Assembly: GCF_000003815.2 (NCBI RefSeq)
Contig: NC_049989.1
Coordinates: forward strand, 10,495,382-10,559,381
Direction: 5' to 3'
Source: Branchiostoma floridae
Lineage: Eukaryota > Chordata > Leptocardii > Amphioxiformes > Branchiostomatidae
Length of the DNA stretch: 64,000 bases
The notes under the pieces were generated by a model. It made no database searches. It worked only from the letters and a program-made list of their open reading frames with translations, and was not told the origin of the DNA. The translations under genes and the position numbers were made by a program. Shown piece by piece: positions 34,479 to 47,500 of this stretch. The first letter of the stretch is position 1. Each line of letters begins with the position of its first letter.

Positions 34479-35652
34479 ATATAGCCGGTATAACCGCCCT
34501 TCGGCGTAACACACCAGCTTCGCAGGCACGCGGCGCAGCAGCAGCTGCTTACGAGGGGGGTTCAATAAGTTCTTTGCCTCACCAAGAAATAACAAGCACA
34601 ACTCAGATTTTCAGGCACAACTTCATAGTATGAAGTCTTTTATCAATATCCTCCAAATTACAAATCATTGGAGTCATTACTTTCCAGGCATTCGTTTTTT
34701 CTAAATTAGAAGGTAAGTGGGGAGAAAAAGAAGGGTGAAGTGTGATCAGACAATTTGACCTCACACCTCAGGTTGCAGATCAATTGTCCACCTTTTTTTT
34801 TCCTTATCCTTTACCTAACGTTACTGGGTGTCGCCTGCAACATGATGATCACAATAATTTGAATTTTGGTACACATTTATATAAGACTTTATACATGTAC
34901 GTGGGGTTATCAATAAGTCCCCGACTTTACCGAGAAAAAATAAGCACAGCTCAGATTTCGAAGCATAGATGTCAAGTATAAAGTCTTATATAAATATGTA
35001 CCAAAATTCAAATTAGTGTGATCATTACTTTGCAGGCGACACCCAGTAACGTTAGGTGAGGGAGAAGGAAAAAAACGTGGACAATTGACCTGACCTGAGT
35101 GTGTGGGTCAATTTGCGCTGCTGGAAGTTAGAAACCCAATTCTTTTTGCTTGAAATAGGAAGAGAATCATTATCAAACATTTTGACAACGTCTTTTGTTA
35201 ATTTATGGCATGGGAAACTAGACCCACACATGTCTGATCACAATTCACACAAATTTTTTCTCGCCACTTACCTTCTAATTTAGGAAAAACGAATGCCTGG
35301 AAAGTAATGACTCCAATGATTTGAAATTTGGAGGATATTGATAAAAGACTTCATACTATGAAGTTGTGCCTGAAAATCTGAGTTGTGCTTGTTATTTCTT
35401 GGTGAGGCAAAGAACTTATTGAACCCCCCTCGTATATTACACCGAACGATCCGTCACACCTAACTTTTGCACATCTATCTGCAGGCGTTGTTTAAAACTA
35501 TCCAGAGAAGATTCCTCTTCTGTTCTTGGTGATGACGAATTCAACTCTACGGTAGTTCTGGGAAAATGCGATTTTTTGAACACATCAATCCTAGGTTGGT
35601 AACTCTTGTACTTCAAGTCATGGCTGTTTCTGACATGTACTGTATTTGTCAA
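34479..35652 (-). mobile_element. 3' end of a CR1-like LINE, split by the mariner-like element
   Basis: The minus strand of 35435-35652 encodes the typical LINE C-terminus (YQPRIDVFKKSHFPRTTVEL then SLDSFKQRLQ). It continues, after the insertion, into a 3' UTR ending in a hairpin CGCC-GAAG-GGCG and TATACCGGCTATA at 34479-34506. The same 3' hairpin recurs at 1443-1475 and 53208-53235. Confidence 0.75.
34552..35432. mobile_element. 881-bp mariner/Tc1-like palindromic element with TA target duplication
   Basis: The ends CGAGGGGGGTTCAATAAGTT and its complement are flanked by TA (34550-34551 and 35433-35434). The outer arms (about 170 bp) pair almost perfectly. A second nested pair inside (34743-34920 against 34921-35100, sharing CCTAACGTTACTGGGTGTCG) makes nearly the whole element a foldback. 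There is no transposase. It interrupts a LINE tail whose uninterrupted copy lies at 18361-18590, so the empty site can be read directly. Confidence 0.88.
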
Positions 35653-36707
35653 CTAGAAATGGCGACTTTTTATCAATCCCTGTACGTATACAGTCCCATA
35701 TCAACAGAGGCACATAGACGGGCTTAGACTTAACAATAACAACAAAACAACTGGAAATCACGGCAAAGACGGTTTCAACAAACATTCGGATTACTCTAAA
35801 ATCCCCGGCCGAACATAGCGACCATTCCTTTATGATAACGATTTATATGATATAGTCACGTTATAAGAAAGAACGTATTTTCCAAAGTAATAGATATAAA
35901 CGGTTAAAAAAGCTGTGTTGAAATGTGTATAACATCAACGTTGACAGCTACTCGTTGTTGTTATGAACTTGTTATGAAATGTTTAGCTTACTCTTTATCT
36001 TGTTTTCACTTCAGCGCCTATTCTTGGCGTTTTTTCTCCATTTCCTTTTCTGTTCAAGTTAGTACAAGTGCTGTAAACTACTGCATTTAATTATATACAA
36101 TCATTCTTCTCGTAGAAAACTTGTATTCCTCCGATAGATATTTCATATTTCTCACATTTTGTTCATATTGATGATTTTGCACACAAAGTAATTGTTTACT
36201 ACTTTGTAGTGATATGTTGTCCTGTAGATACCAGTGGTGAATGAATTTTCTATTTTACATAACTCAAGTGTAAAGTTGTCCTAGATTTTAAAAAAAAGCT
36301 GCCCAAAGTTCGAACAACTATGCATGTTGGAAAATAGGGCCAAAAATATTGATTGATATGTTCAAAAAAGGCAGCCCCGCTCAAGTCTTCTGTTCCTCGC
36401 ATTTTGTTGCGGTCCTTTGATAACACAAGTGTTGCCATTTGTGAAGCAAAAAGAAGAAAAAGACTTCCGTCCGTCAGGGAAAGATCTATCTGTCTTTCAC
36501 CGGAAGTCAGATAAGAAGGGAGCCGCCCTTTTCTGCCAATCGCTACCCCTCATCCGTCTGGATCAAGATGATCCTGACAGAGTTAAGACACTGGTTCAAT
36601 TTCCAAGGCACGCTTTGCTTCTGTCAGTCTTGTAGATTGACAGCAATTTTAGCTCCCTTTTGCTAAATTGTTGTAAATAATAATAGAAATATTTTTTAAC
36701 TTTTCAG

Positions 36708-36744
36708 GACAGGAAATTGTACCTTGTGGTTGTAACCTCTAATG
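36708..36744 (+). other. Candidate 37-bp micro-exon
   Basis: TTTTCAG precedes it and AATG|GTAATA follows. It reads DRKLYLVVVTSN and leaves in phase 1. It is phase-compatible with the candidate exons at 33607 and 38124. A short exon like this can arise by chance. Confidence 0.2.
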
Positions 36745-37826
36745 GTAATATCTTGGCCATATCAAGCGATGTGCAACGTGGTATAGAGACCGACGTCTGC
36801 ATGAAAATGCATTAACAGAATATTAGCATATCATTGGTTCAAATTCCCAAACCATATTTTGCTTACGTTTATCTTGAAATTAGAAACATCTTTTTTCATT
36901 CATTCTGTCCGTTTTGTCGAAATGTCAACAGTAAGGAAATGACAACTTTTGGTGGTTAAATATTTTCAGCACCTAAACCCAATAGGATATAAAAAGTCGA
37001 GGTCAATGACAATGGCATTAAAGTTTATTGCATATTCATATGGGGGGGCGGGCGTATTCCACATCAAAATAAATTCTACAGCAAAGTGATCCACGTTCTG
37101 ACGACTATATATGATATGTTCACACACATTCTGGGAATGTCCAAATATTTCAAGATGTTCTTGTGCACTCTTATCTAATCTGAGGCGTCTCAGCGTAATT
37201 GAAAATGGTTGATTGAGGACAAAAACGCCTGTTATGTAGTCAACACGTCTTTCATATAGCCCGCTCACATTCTTCAGTCATATTTTCCCACAGTTTCTGC
37301 ATTATAGTAAGCTCACTGTGTAAATAGTTTACATGCATCAAGAGGGTTTATTTCAAATAAGTGTTAATACATGTATCAAAAAGGGGCATTGTGTACTACA
37401 TTTGTGTGAGTGTTGTTTCTAATAGATTGCAATTTTTGACTTGACGTAAATTTGACAAAACCAACTTGCTTCAAGCATAACTATTTATTCTCTGAGAAAT
37501 TATGATACCCGCTTTTGAAGTTGAATTATCTTTTTAAGATGAAATGTTATAAAGCACTCTTATTTAAAGGAAATCCTGTTATTGAAATTCAAAAGTGTCT
37601 AGGGTAAAATGTAACAGATCTTCGACAAAAAATGTTTGTCATTTAGGTGATTAAATATCTGTTCTTTGCGTTTTTTTCTAGTTTTATTTTAACGAAAATA
37701 AAACTGTAATTGCGATTTTAGATTTCAGTTTCAATTATCAGACTCCAATACAGGGTACAGTTTCCAAATGATGTACACAGGAAAGATCTTACGGTATCAA
37801 TATCGTATACCAATGTTAATCTCAAA

Positions 37827-38054
37827 ATGGCCGACCTCGACTTGTCATCGCCGGACTCATACTCAAGTATACAGGAAGCCATTTTGCATGGTCGGAAAAC
37901 GGAGCCCACTTCAAAGAACAATAACGCAAAATTGAGGCAATTTGTACCTATTTTAGGTCGCTTGTCAACTGCCTATCTAAACTGTCGACTGACGCCTAGA
38001 TTCGTCTCAATCCTAAAACATTTGTATAGCCACTCTCTCGATGAGAGAATGTAG
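37827..38054 (+). other. Short ATG-initiated open frame, possible first exon
   Basis: CAAAATGGCC gives a good start context and a YY1-like site. The frame reads MADLDLSSPDSYSSIQEAIL and continues to 38054. AAAATGGC and GCCATTTT flank about 60 bp as an inverted pair, so a regulatory role is equally likely. No homology was recognised. Confidence 0.15.
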
Positions 38055-38123
38055 TTTATTTTCAACAGCTGAACTAAGCTCTTTTAGTTATTTTTTCTTA
38101 ACGTAAACGTCTTTTATTCGTAG

Positions 38124-38305
38124 TGGATACTTGTGGTTTACACAAGTTCTTCACCCTGAACGGAACTAGTTCGTGTTTTTGTTGCCAAGCTTTTAAAAAC
38201 CGCCCCACAATTTTTCTTCCTTTTGTCCGGGAGTGCTTTTCGGCTGTGAGAACGGTTAATGCACTAAGAAAACTCCGACCATCCCGCCCTTTGTTTGAGA
38301 ACTAA
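38124..38305 (+). other. Candidate terminal exon of an unrecognised gene
   Basis: Follows TTCGTAG and, in phase 1, reads 60 codons to TAA at 38303-38305, including FTLNGTSSCFCCQAF and ALRKLRPSRPLFEN. Together with 33607 and 36708 it would make a phase-consistent 3' gene end. Weak evidence only. Confidence 0.2.
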
Positions 38306-40590
38306 TCCCGCGATTATTGACCAAAACGTGTTTTCTTAACTCCTCCCTGGACGGGCTAGAATTTCTGATATAAGGTTATTTTCGCCACGCGGGTTGAAAA
38401 TCGCCGGAAACAAACCCGAGGTCGGCAAATAGTCGGTAACTCAAACCCCGCGTAACGATTGTACTTAGAGGCCACTGTGGTGGTGTAGAAAAACATAAAC
38501 ATCAACAACACGCCTTTTTTTCTAACGGTACTTTCTGAGGACCGAGGTTTGGGTTTCCTTTGTCATCTTAAAAGAGGAAGAAGATTGTTTGAAGACGAGA
38601 CGTCTTTGATTAGATAAGAATGCCGGTGGGAGGGGTGGGACATGTCGGGAGCATCTTTAATCATATCACAGTTGGCGAGAAAAAATCAGGTCAAATTGTC
38701 GCGCGATGATGGACGGGAAATTTAGCATGACGCTCACTGAGGAATGGGGTGAAACGTAATATGAAGTTACTTTGACGAACATGTGGTGAAAATCTGAAAC
38801 AGACTAAATCTTGAAAGATACTGAAATATAAGGAGCATGGTGTTTCTTTTGTACAGCTATATTTCGAAGTATTTTCGTGACACAAACGCGTAAAAATAAT
38901 ATCTTTCGCATGTTTACCAGAGGAAAAACATTGAATGTTTTTATACCAAAATACAACGAAAAGTTTTCAAACCCACACTAGAAAAACAAATATGCGAAAA
39001 ATATATAACTTAATAAAGGCAACAATTCTATATACGTGGCTTTAGTATTTGAGGGTGAAGAGTCACATGTAGTGTGAAAAAAATACCTCAACTTTACATC
39101 GGAAATTTTAGAAACCTCGACAAGCACCTACAGAGGAATAATCTTCGTTCATTCCGGCCTGATTTTCACAAGGATACGTTATTGTATAACAAAAATATTA
39201 AGATTAAAGTTTTTTATTTATTTTCCGTATGGCTCAATGCATCTTGTTTCGGTACAACATATTTAGAATCAACTTCAATCAATTTTTACAACGTTATTTT
39301 TCTGTTTATTTTTTACTAATGATGTTTGGTTCGTCTTCTAACGTTTTCCTACCTCCGTCGTAGGTTCGGAAACGACTTTTCATCGGCAAGTGTCGGCTTT
39401 CTTGTTTCTGTAGTTACCCATATACACACCCCGCTATTCAGAGTTACCCACCGTAGCCCCGGCCTCGCTGTTTTGGGGCGAGCACTCTGTCGTCAGCCAC
39501 GTGTTGTCTTTTCTCTTACGATAATACCGGATTGGTGAAGTTCAATTTTTCATGGGATTAGCTTTTCAGTAGCAGTCAGGACTAAAAATAACGTGGATGC
39601 TTTGATCCTGACACCGGGTCTGTTGATAAAGTTTCATTCTCTGTGATAAAACATTTGATTGTACGTAAGTAAGATATTTTCTTGGTTTTGCTTCTACAGA
39701 AAAGATGTTATACTAGATAACTTTTTTTCAGTCTTTCGTTCTTTCTACACTGATTCACATATGCGTTTCAGAATTCTATTGCATCGAATCGAAAAATGTA
39801 CGTTGCTGTACATATATACGGCACAAAGCTTATGCCATCGAATTACAACAATGAGATGAAATAAAATGTGCAGTGTTTATTAAAACATGTGTTAGCATCA
39901 TTATGGTAAACTTTATTATAGAACGCTTGTACTAGGAACAATGTATGGCATCTAATGCTATGTGATAACAACGAAGGACAACAATTCTGTGAGACAACAT
40001 CATAAGCTATAGGATAGGCACGGATACAAATTTTAATTTAGAAACACGAAATGCGTCTGGAGGTATTCTTTCTTTGCACAGCATGTAAGTATGTTTAGGC
40101 CCACAAAGGAAACATTTCCGGGTCGTAAGGGTCACATTGAAAACAACTTTTTTTGCGGAGCACATTCTCTAGTGAAAAGAGTCTCTATGCTGAACAACTT
40201 TATATAGGTCGATCCAATTCAATATTATTCGTCGTTAGATTTGTGCACTTTTTAGGATTGGGTTGGAGGTAAGTACAAATTTATTCATATAGCCTAAGCA
40301 GTTTTTCAATGTGAAATAAAAACTGAATTGTTGGTAGCAATTACAATCAGAATTTTTTATCCTCGACTTAGGTCAAAAACATTTTAAGGCAACGATACAT
40401 GTGAAAAAGCGAGATTCTTTTTTTGCGATCGCTTCAGAATTAAGGCTCTTTTGTCATACTTGACACATTCTGTATAGTCAGACTGCCCCTACGGCCACCA
40501 GCTACGGGACAGAGTGAGTGAGAGTGAGTTCATCTGTACGTACAATACATGCTAAACATTCAAGTATTTTATAGTACTATATGTAGTTTA
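38306..40590. other. No gene recognised; unique GC-richer patches
   Basis: Patches at 38380-38460 and 39340-39540 stand out from AT-rich surroundings and contain no recognised repeat. Possible regulatory DNA; the rest is featureless. Confidence 0.4.
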
Positions 40591-40597
40591 TGTGTTT

Positions 40598-40790
40598 GAG
40601 GATGTTGACTAAGAATCTAAAGGTTCTGGGTTCGAATTCCCCATTTTGGCTTAGAAATTCAAAATGTTGTGCGCTATGGAAAAGTACTTTTCTGCACCCG
40701 ACTGAAGTGCAAGAATTGGACCTAAAGCCGGGTTTAACATATGAGCAACACCACAAGCAATTTCAGGTCCAACCACAATTATCGGAAAGA
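40598..40790 (+). mobile_element. tRNA-derived SINE, 5' part
   Basis: Shares GAATCTAAAGGTTCTGGGTT, the B-box GTTCGAATTCC and ATTGGACCTAAAGC with the copy at 18880; its 3' part is missing. Confidence 0.6.
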
Positions 40791-40859
40791 TGAGAGGTCC
40801 ATTCCGGCATGAGTGGAGTCCAGACTCACAACTTGTACGTTCCTTACATGACCGGTGTG

Positions 40860-41078
40860 TTTACAGGAATAAACGAACACTGAGCAAAGATTTGCTCAAC
40901 GAATTACATAGCAAAAGAACGAATATTTTTAGTTTTCTTCCTGTTTTGTTCTCTATATGTTTTGAATCATTCTGTTACATCGTATGAATTCAATAGCAAT
41001 TATGAATTCAATGGTCACAGAAATCCTATTTTGGCCGTTCTAAGCTCTCTCAGCGATCGCCGTCTAGTCGAAAGAGGG
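40860..41078 (+). mobile_element. MITE family A copy, left end lost
   Basis: The core GCTCAACGAATTACATAGCA and the right end CGATCGCCGTCTAGTCGAAA match the family; no left terminal repeat is seen. Confidence 0.5.
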
Positions 41079-41227
41079 TGTTAGAAATTTTCTGACACAA
41101 ACAAACCTTCTGTAGCAGATTCACTTCCCTCATACCCCCCGGCAAAATGTCTACAAGCGGCTACATAAAACATCATCAGTGTTGGGTGCGTCTAACATCA
41201 ACCAGCTGGACACAACAGGCGTACTAA

Positions 41228-41468
41228 CACCCCCTTTCCACTAGGAAGACGCTCTCGCCGCGCTCTCTCTGCGACCTAACATACGACATATCGCTCAACG
41301 AATTCTATAGAAAAGAAAAGAAACGAATCTTTTTACACTTTGTGTGTTTCGTTGTCTTTTCATACGTTTTGTATGATATACTCAGTGTGAAAGCAAAGGT
41401 TACCCATATCCTATTTAGGTTGCAGTGAGAGCGCAGTGCGATCGCCGTCTAGTAGAAAGGGGGCCTAA
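41228..41468 (+). mobile_element. MITE family A copy
   Basis: ACACCCCCTTTCCACTAGGA pairs with GCCGTCTAGTAGAAAGGGGG; the core CAACGAATTCTATAGAAAAG is intact. It lies only 150 bp from the previous copy in the same orientation. Confidence 0.75.
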
Positions 41469-42235
41469 CCTACAAAGCCACAGCAAAACCTCTTGTTTCA
41501 TTGACACAAACTAACAACAACATCATTCACAATCCTCACAACTTTTTTAAAATTTATTACGAAGTGGTTTTAGTTTTCTTTCATCTACTGTGAGAGTTAT
41601 ATAGTTAGCTCTGTTATATAGTTAACAGGTGAACGAATAGTATTTGCAAATTATAAAGTTCTGGCGTGCTCTATCTATGTGTTCGTAAAATATGCCATGT
41701 TCAGAATTATCCATCAATATATTCAGCTGTTGACAGTCATAATTAGCAAATAAGATTGTTCTGGGTTTGCAAGTGACAATAAAACGAACTTTTTTATAAT
41801 GTTCCATATTTTCCTGCGCAACGTTTTTAATTAAAATTCTTAAAAAGACGTGACTTATTTTTGTTAACCATATGATAGTAATCGAGTATAGAAAATGATC
41901 ATACCTACGCAAATACTAAATTTTTTTGATTTACAATTTAAGATAATCATTGATCAGCAACAATGAAAGTTTAATACAACATTTGTATCCCATTTGATTC
42001 AACTCTATTACGTACTTGAATATGAAGGAAATTCATGCCAATCAAGTAACTGCATGTAACTTTTAGATGACAGAGTAGAACGATATATATCTTAACTACA
42101 TTTCTAACTGCTGATGAAAAATGCCATATCTTATATTTTGTATCATTATAGTTCAAATATTCCCTGGCAAGAAAAACTGACAATCAAAAATTACACGAGC
42201 TTTTATTAATTAAAAAGGCAAAAAATGTCCTCAAC

Positions 42236-42600
42236 GTTCAAGTCGTTCAATGTCCAAGACCTTCAGAAGATCAATAGCCTACCGTGGCCCCTATGTCTGG
42301 AACAACCTACCACCAGACACACGTACGGCTCCAAATCTGACCAGCTTTAAGAGACTCTTGAAGTAAAAGTAATTTACCAAAATGAACGGACACGGACTAT
42401 GAACACTGAGCCATCTGCACCACTATATGTTTTGTACAATGTATGTGTAGTGATATAGGTTGATGAATCTAATAGTACTCAATGTAATCTGTATCTGTAT
42501 TATATTTTATATGACCCTGACCTCCCTCATGACCTCAATGAAAAGCGGCCTGCTGGCCGATTTGAGCTTCTCATGAATAAATAAAGGTTCAAACAAAAAC
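42236..42600 (+). mobile_element. LINE 3' end (CR1/L2-like) with polyadenylation-like tail
   Basis: The plus strand encodes RSIAYRGPYVWNNLPPDTRT then LTSFKRLLK and a stop, the usual C-terminus of LINE reverse transcriptases. The 3' UTR contains GCGGCCTGCTGGCCG and ends AATAAATAAAGGTTCAAAC. Confidence 0.75.
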
Positions 42601-43043
42601 AAAACGTATCCCACAGCTATACATAAATGCATCTGTACTTCTATTCTTAAAAATTGTATTTTTACATTTGTATATAACGGTTATACCGTCCGTATATCTC
42701 CTGCTTTTAATAAGTTGAAAAAAAAAACTTGGGGCGCAAGAGTGATTTGAGCTAGAATTACAGTATTGTTTCCTTTTCGTTGCCGGTTGTTTTCTTGAGA
42801 AAATCGGTCTCCTAACACAAACTTCTCTTTTCGCTAATGCCTTGTTTTCATTTCTGATCCCGCCTGGGGGTTTGGCGGTAACGCCATACGAAGGACGTCA
42901 GCGAGCCCCGGGTCCAAACAGGGGAACGAATCCGTTCGCGAGGCGACACGACTGACCGCATGTATTTTGGTGTTGTCTAGACCGAGTTCTACGCTAAATA
43001 AACCTAAAAATTCAACTTACCATTGTGACAAGGCTTAGAGTGC

Positions 43044-43243
43044 GATCACAAAGGTCGTGCGACGTCGTACGATTGCTAACTTTATGTGTTTTTTGGGGGG
43101 ACAGCCATGCATGTTTCCTTCAGAGTACAGCTGTCTTGCAACACAAATGACTGTCTTGGATCCATGTCGGTGGTTGGTTCTGTCACAACCTGCTTGAAAA
43201 TTCTACCGCATAAAAATCGTACGACATCGCACGACCTTTGTGA
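43044..43243. mobile_element. 200-bp element with 28-bp inverted ends
   Basis: TCACAAAGGTCGTGCGACGT then CGTACGAT (43046-43073), and its complement with one change (43216-43243). There is no other copy in the window and no reading frame of note between the arms. Probably a MITE. Confidence 0.65.
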
Positions 43244-43297
43244 CCGGCGTAATAACGCCTGCGTCTATGCGACTGCAAGTATTTCAAATTCTGTAAT

Positions 43298-43580
43298 GTT
43301 TGATCCAATCACACTTAGATGGACCAGTACTCTTTTCTATTTTTGTTTTGTTTTTTGACGTCCTCGAGGTGTGGCTCCTCTCAAACACGGGACCTCAGCC
43401 TAAGAATCAAATCCATGAGGACGTCCCTAACGATAACATACTCATTTTCACCTGAGTCTAATGAAGAAATAGGTGGCCTTTCCCAGGTGCTCAACAGACA
43501 GACAACACCGGAGGTTACCAGGGATTCCAACCCAGAACCTTCAGATGCTAAATTTATAACACAAGCCTCGGGAACATTTG
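43298..43580 (-). mobile_element. tRNA-derived SINE, reverse copy
   Basis: On the minus strand it has CTGAAGGTTCTGGGTTGGAA, ACTCAGGTGAAAATGAGTA, GTGTTTGAGAGGAGCCACAC and the end AAAAGAGTACTGGTCC. The B-box has one change. Confidence 0.6.
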
Positions 43581-44133
43581 GTCACCTTGATATTTAAATA
43601 TTCATCACATTTATGAACGGATTTTCTAAATATATAGCTCTACCTCTCAATCAATCGGTCGCGTGCGTCCCGATCGGAGAAGGAAAACTCTGTAAAACCC
43701 AGCGTAGGGCTTGCGACCCAACACGTATCTTTTTGCAGCAGAATCTACCTCTAGCAGAAGACCAATTTACTTTCTTCTTTAGTAAATTAGTTCATTATAT
43801 CAAATATTTAAATCATTGATAGAAGACAGAATAACAAGTTATGCTGTTGCACAGGCTTTGGAAGCCATTATAGGCTAATTTTATGCTATATGTGAAAGTA
43901 TTTGTTAACTAAAAAAATCTGTAAATAACCATTTCCCTACCCATTGTGGATAAAAGTGAGTGAAAGACTCACTTTCATATTAAACATACTTGTTATATCA
44001 CATTTAGCATCATAATAGATGATGTTCCACAGAATAGCGAAACCAAAGAAAAATGTTATACCCAAAGGCTAATTTCGAGTGAATTAAGTCAAATGTCTAG
44101 TCTATAGGTGCTTCTTATGATTCTACGTACGTT

Positions 44134-44162
44134 AGGTGGGGTGGGGGTGGTGGTACTGGGGT
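44134..44162 (+). other. G-quadruplex-capable G-rich tract
   Basis: Four G-runs within 29 bp (GGTGGGGTGGGGGTGGTGGT then ACTGGGG). In intergenic DNA; function unknown. Confidence 0.4.
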
Positions 44163-44306
44163 ATGAGTTGTACTTCACCTTTTGAGGCAAAAGCACGTAC
44201 CTTTTTGATAACTATTGAATAATGTGACTTTGGTAGATACAGTATTTCGGAATGGTGAAATCTCGTGGAGTTTGAGGTAACTGCTTCGAATGCCTTTCAT
44301 CATCGT

Positions 44307-44544
44307 TATACCCCTGTCACATTATCCACGATCTTCGGGCCTATCGCTGGAAGATCGGCCATATTTAAGATCGACAGAGGGTTGCGCGTTTTTTTCACCT
44401 GAAAACCGTCCCTGTCACATATAAGCAATTCTTTGTACCTTGTACAATCATTGTGCAATAACGTTATTATCATAAGCAAGGCTCGGGCGATTCCGCCGCA
44501 GAATCGTCGTCCGATCGATTTTCGCCAAATGTGATAGGGGTATA
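44307..44544 (+). mobile_element. MITE family C copy
   Basis: A 238-bp element, TATACCCCTGTCACATTATC to AAATGTGATAGGGGTATA. It contains CACATATAAGCAATTCTTTG and GTACCTTGTACAATC. Confidence 0.78.
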
Positions 44545-47500
44545 AAGGCAGCATTTACACACGAAATATGTTCTTTTTTCCCACTGCATCGTTTGTACAA
44601 TACCTACACAGACTCTCCTGCACTAGCAGCTTTTCATACCGCCCGTTTTCTATGTCCAGTGGGTGGGCATGCTGAGGCACTTAACCCGGAGTCCAGTAGG
44701 ACGGACAGCGTGACAAAACCGTTACAGACGACAAAGTATGATTTGTGTACTCTCCATTTGTAAAGCACGGAGCGGGTAAACTCGCGGCGACGGAGGCTGT
44801 TTGTGTTCACGCCAGGACAGGCCCACTCTGTTTACCTCCGTCTTACCAGAACAAATTAACGTACATTCCCCCCGTACAATGCGCTAACGGTCGCACAGGT
44901 AGCTAGATTGTTTGAAAACACGTCTTTCCAAGTGTTAAGTCTTTTTTATAGATTGCGCAGAAAGTAAGACTGCGAAGGGTCTTCAGGCTCCTCTTGTTTA
45001 TTTTCTTTCTTTTACCTTTTTAGCATCTCAACATGTAGTGGAGGGGTTTATATTTTGTCTGATATTTCATCAGTTACTACCAGTTGTGATAGTTTTAGAT
45101 TTATAAAATGCATTTGACACATAAAAAGTATTCACAGCGAAGGTATAACGAAGTTATCATACTTTAGAGTTTTGAATGAATTCTAAAGTTGCAATTGGCT
45201 ATCTCTGGTACTTTTCTCTGTGACGGCGTGACAAAATGAAAACTGCCTTGTTTTGAAGAGAAGTTTCCAATAAGTTCCAAACCGGTACCCTTATCATGAT
45301 TTGCATGATTCTCTTAATCTAGTGAGATGGAATAGCCAGTCTCCTTTTTGTGTCTTTTGTGAATCGTATTTTGGATGAAAATAATCAAAAATAAAAGAAA
45401 CTTAGAAATAATCAACTTGTATTACTTTTATGAACAAACTCCATGAACGCAGCAAAATAGAGAGTCAATTTTTGAAACATCAGTTCAAAGATAGCTTGAC
45501 TTTCCAAATTGTTCAGATTCTGTCAAAATAAAGCAAAACACATATAGCTCAACGGTTATCCTCCTATGGACCTAACAAACATATATGATAGAATATGCAA
45601 ATAAACTATTATAATCAAACCAAATCGTAAGGAAAACGTATAATGTGAAATTTTGTAGGTGCTAGCAAAAAAAGTGTGTCATCTATGCAACGCTGAAGGA
45701 AACACCTAATTTGATCAAAACATCAACAACTACTTACTCCTACACAACAGCAGCCATAACCACACACATGTCGTCATATCAATGCCAAACACCCACCCTA
45801 ACCTTTCGTACGCAAAGCGCTACTATTGCTTGATCAGTAAACACTCTGGAGTTGGCTTTTGACTCTTAAGGTATCCAAAATCAGCCGATGATTGACATCT
45901 GACTGGCACCTAACCTGGAGGTGAGTCCACATGGAAGGAATGTCGTTTGGCACTCATACCACCAGCCTAAACTTTCACGCCTAAACTGTAGATTACCTGA
46001 GAGAGAGAGTGTAAAAATGGGAGCACCTACTTCAGTCGGGAATTTTAAAGGATGAGTTTGCGGTCCTCGATGGTAATGGTTTGTGACCGCGGGACCGGAA
46101 ACCCCTCGCCCGAGCGCCGCTCCGTTGCACAAGGTTTATCGAGGAGACAACAATGGGGCGTTTCACTCCCTCTCAACAACTGTATCGCCGATGGCGATCT
46201 CCCTTATCCAAGCTAAAAGCCTACTTACCGTTTTGCACCATTTGTACTTGTGTGTTAAAAAGGGAAGCCCCGGTCCTTTTGTAGCGTGGAAGCGTTTTTT
46301 TGGTCGCCCTGGACGATTCGCTCCCCCCGCTCTCCTCACACGCACACACCGGTACAACAGCAACTACTTGTCATCGGCAAAGTGCCCACTGCACAAGGGG
46401 AGGGGGATAGCACGCATATTGGTTTCACAGTTTTGAGTTCAAGTTATGCTCGATGCCAAGTACTCGCTATTAGTGTCGCTACACTTCTCAGTGAAGATAA
46501 TGACTGAGAGAAGGACTATAGGGGCATTGTTTGCTGTTGATGTAGTAAATATTAGCTAGTGCATGCTGACGGAAGTGTTAGAACACTAACAGGTGTGTTG
46601 TTGAGGTGTGTAGGTATTATTACATATCTGGGGACTGAGGCGATGATATAACACTGCATAATGGTATTTGAAGCGAACGTTAAAGTAACAGTCACAAAGT
46701 ACTATCATGGTGTATTGGACCTAAAATATAATTTTGAATATGTTGTTTATCACTTGAACGCCCAACGATTTTTAAGCTAAAACGGACTGAGTGATTTGGT
46801 GAATGGTTTGTCACGCAGATGTATTTTGGAATTGTATTTTGAAAACTTACATATCAGGAACATCAATAATATCTAAAGCTTTGGTGGTTTTTTAAACTTA
46901 AAGATTTGGTAGAAATTTTTCACAAAACAACTTATCGTCATACAAACTGTAGGCACCATCCCGCTTGGAAACTGAACTTTTTAAAGCATAAAATTTGTAT
47001 TCTTGTGTCAGTTACCAAACCTTGACTCAAGTAAATCATTGTGATAAGCAAAAAAAAAAGAATGATTCTTACTGTAACCCTTACAAAGAAAACGCCAAAT
47101 GAAGAGTAAGGTTGAAATACATCAATATTCTATCAAATGATATCAATACTCTATCAAATGATAAGACATTAGGAGTTGCTACAGTTGAGTGCGAAATTGC
47201 AGATGATCAACAGCGGACGGAAGTATAGCTTTTGTTTTAGAAAAAGCACATGCTAGGTATAACCTGATAACCATACTCGTACTCATAATCATTATCCTTT
47301 GTTGACCTAGAAAGCAGTCATATACGGCCCATAAGATCTATGCAATTGATGTGTAAAGAAGAAAATTCTTTAGAATTCACATCTAAGTAAAGATCAACTA
47401 TTGTAGCCTTCAAAAGCGTTTAAACAGTTGTATGATATTTGCGACAGCGACCCCCCAAAAATACAGTCCACATACATCTTGGATACGAGAAATCGGGTTT

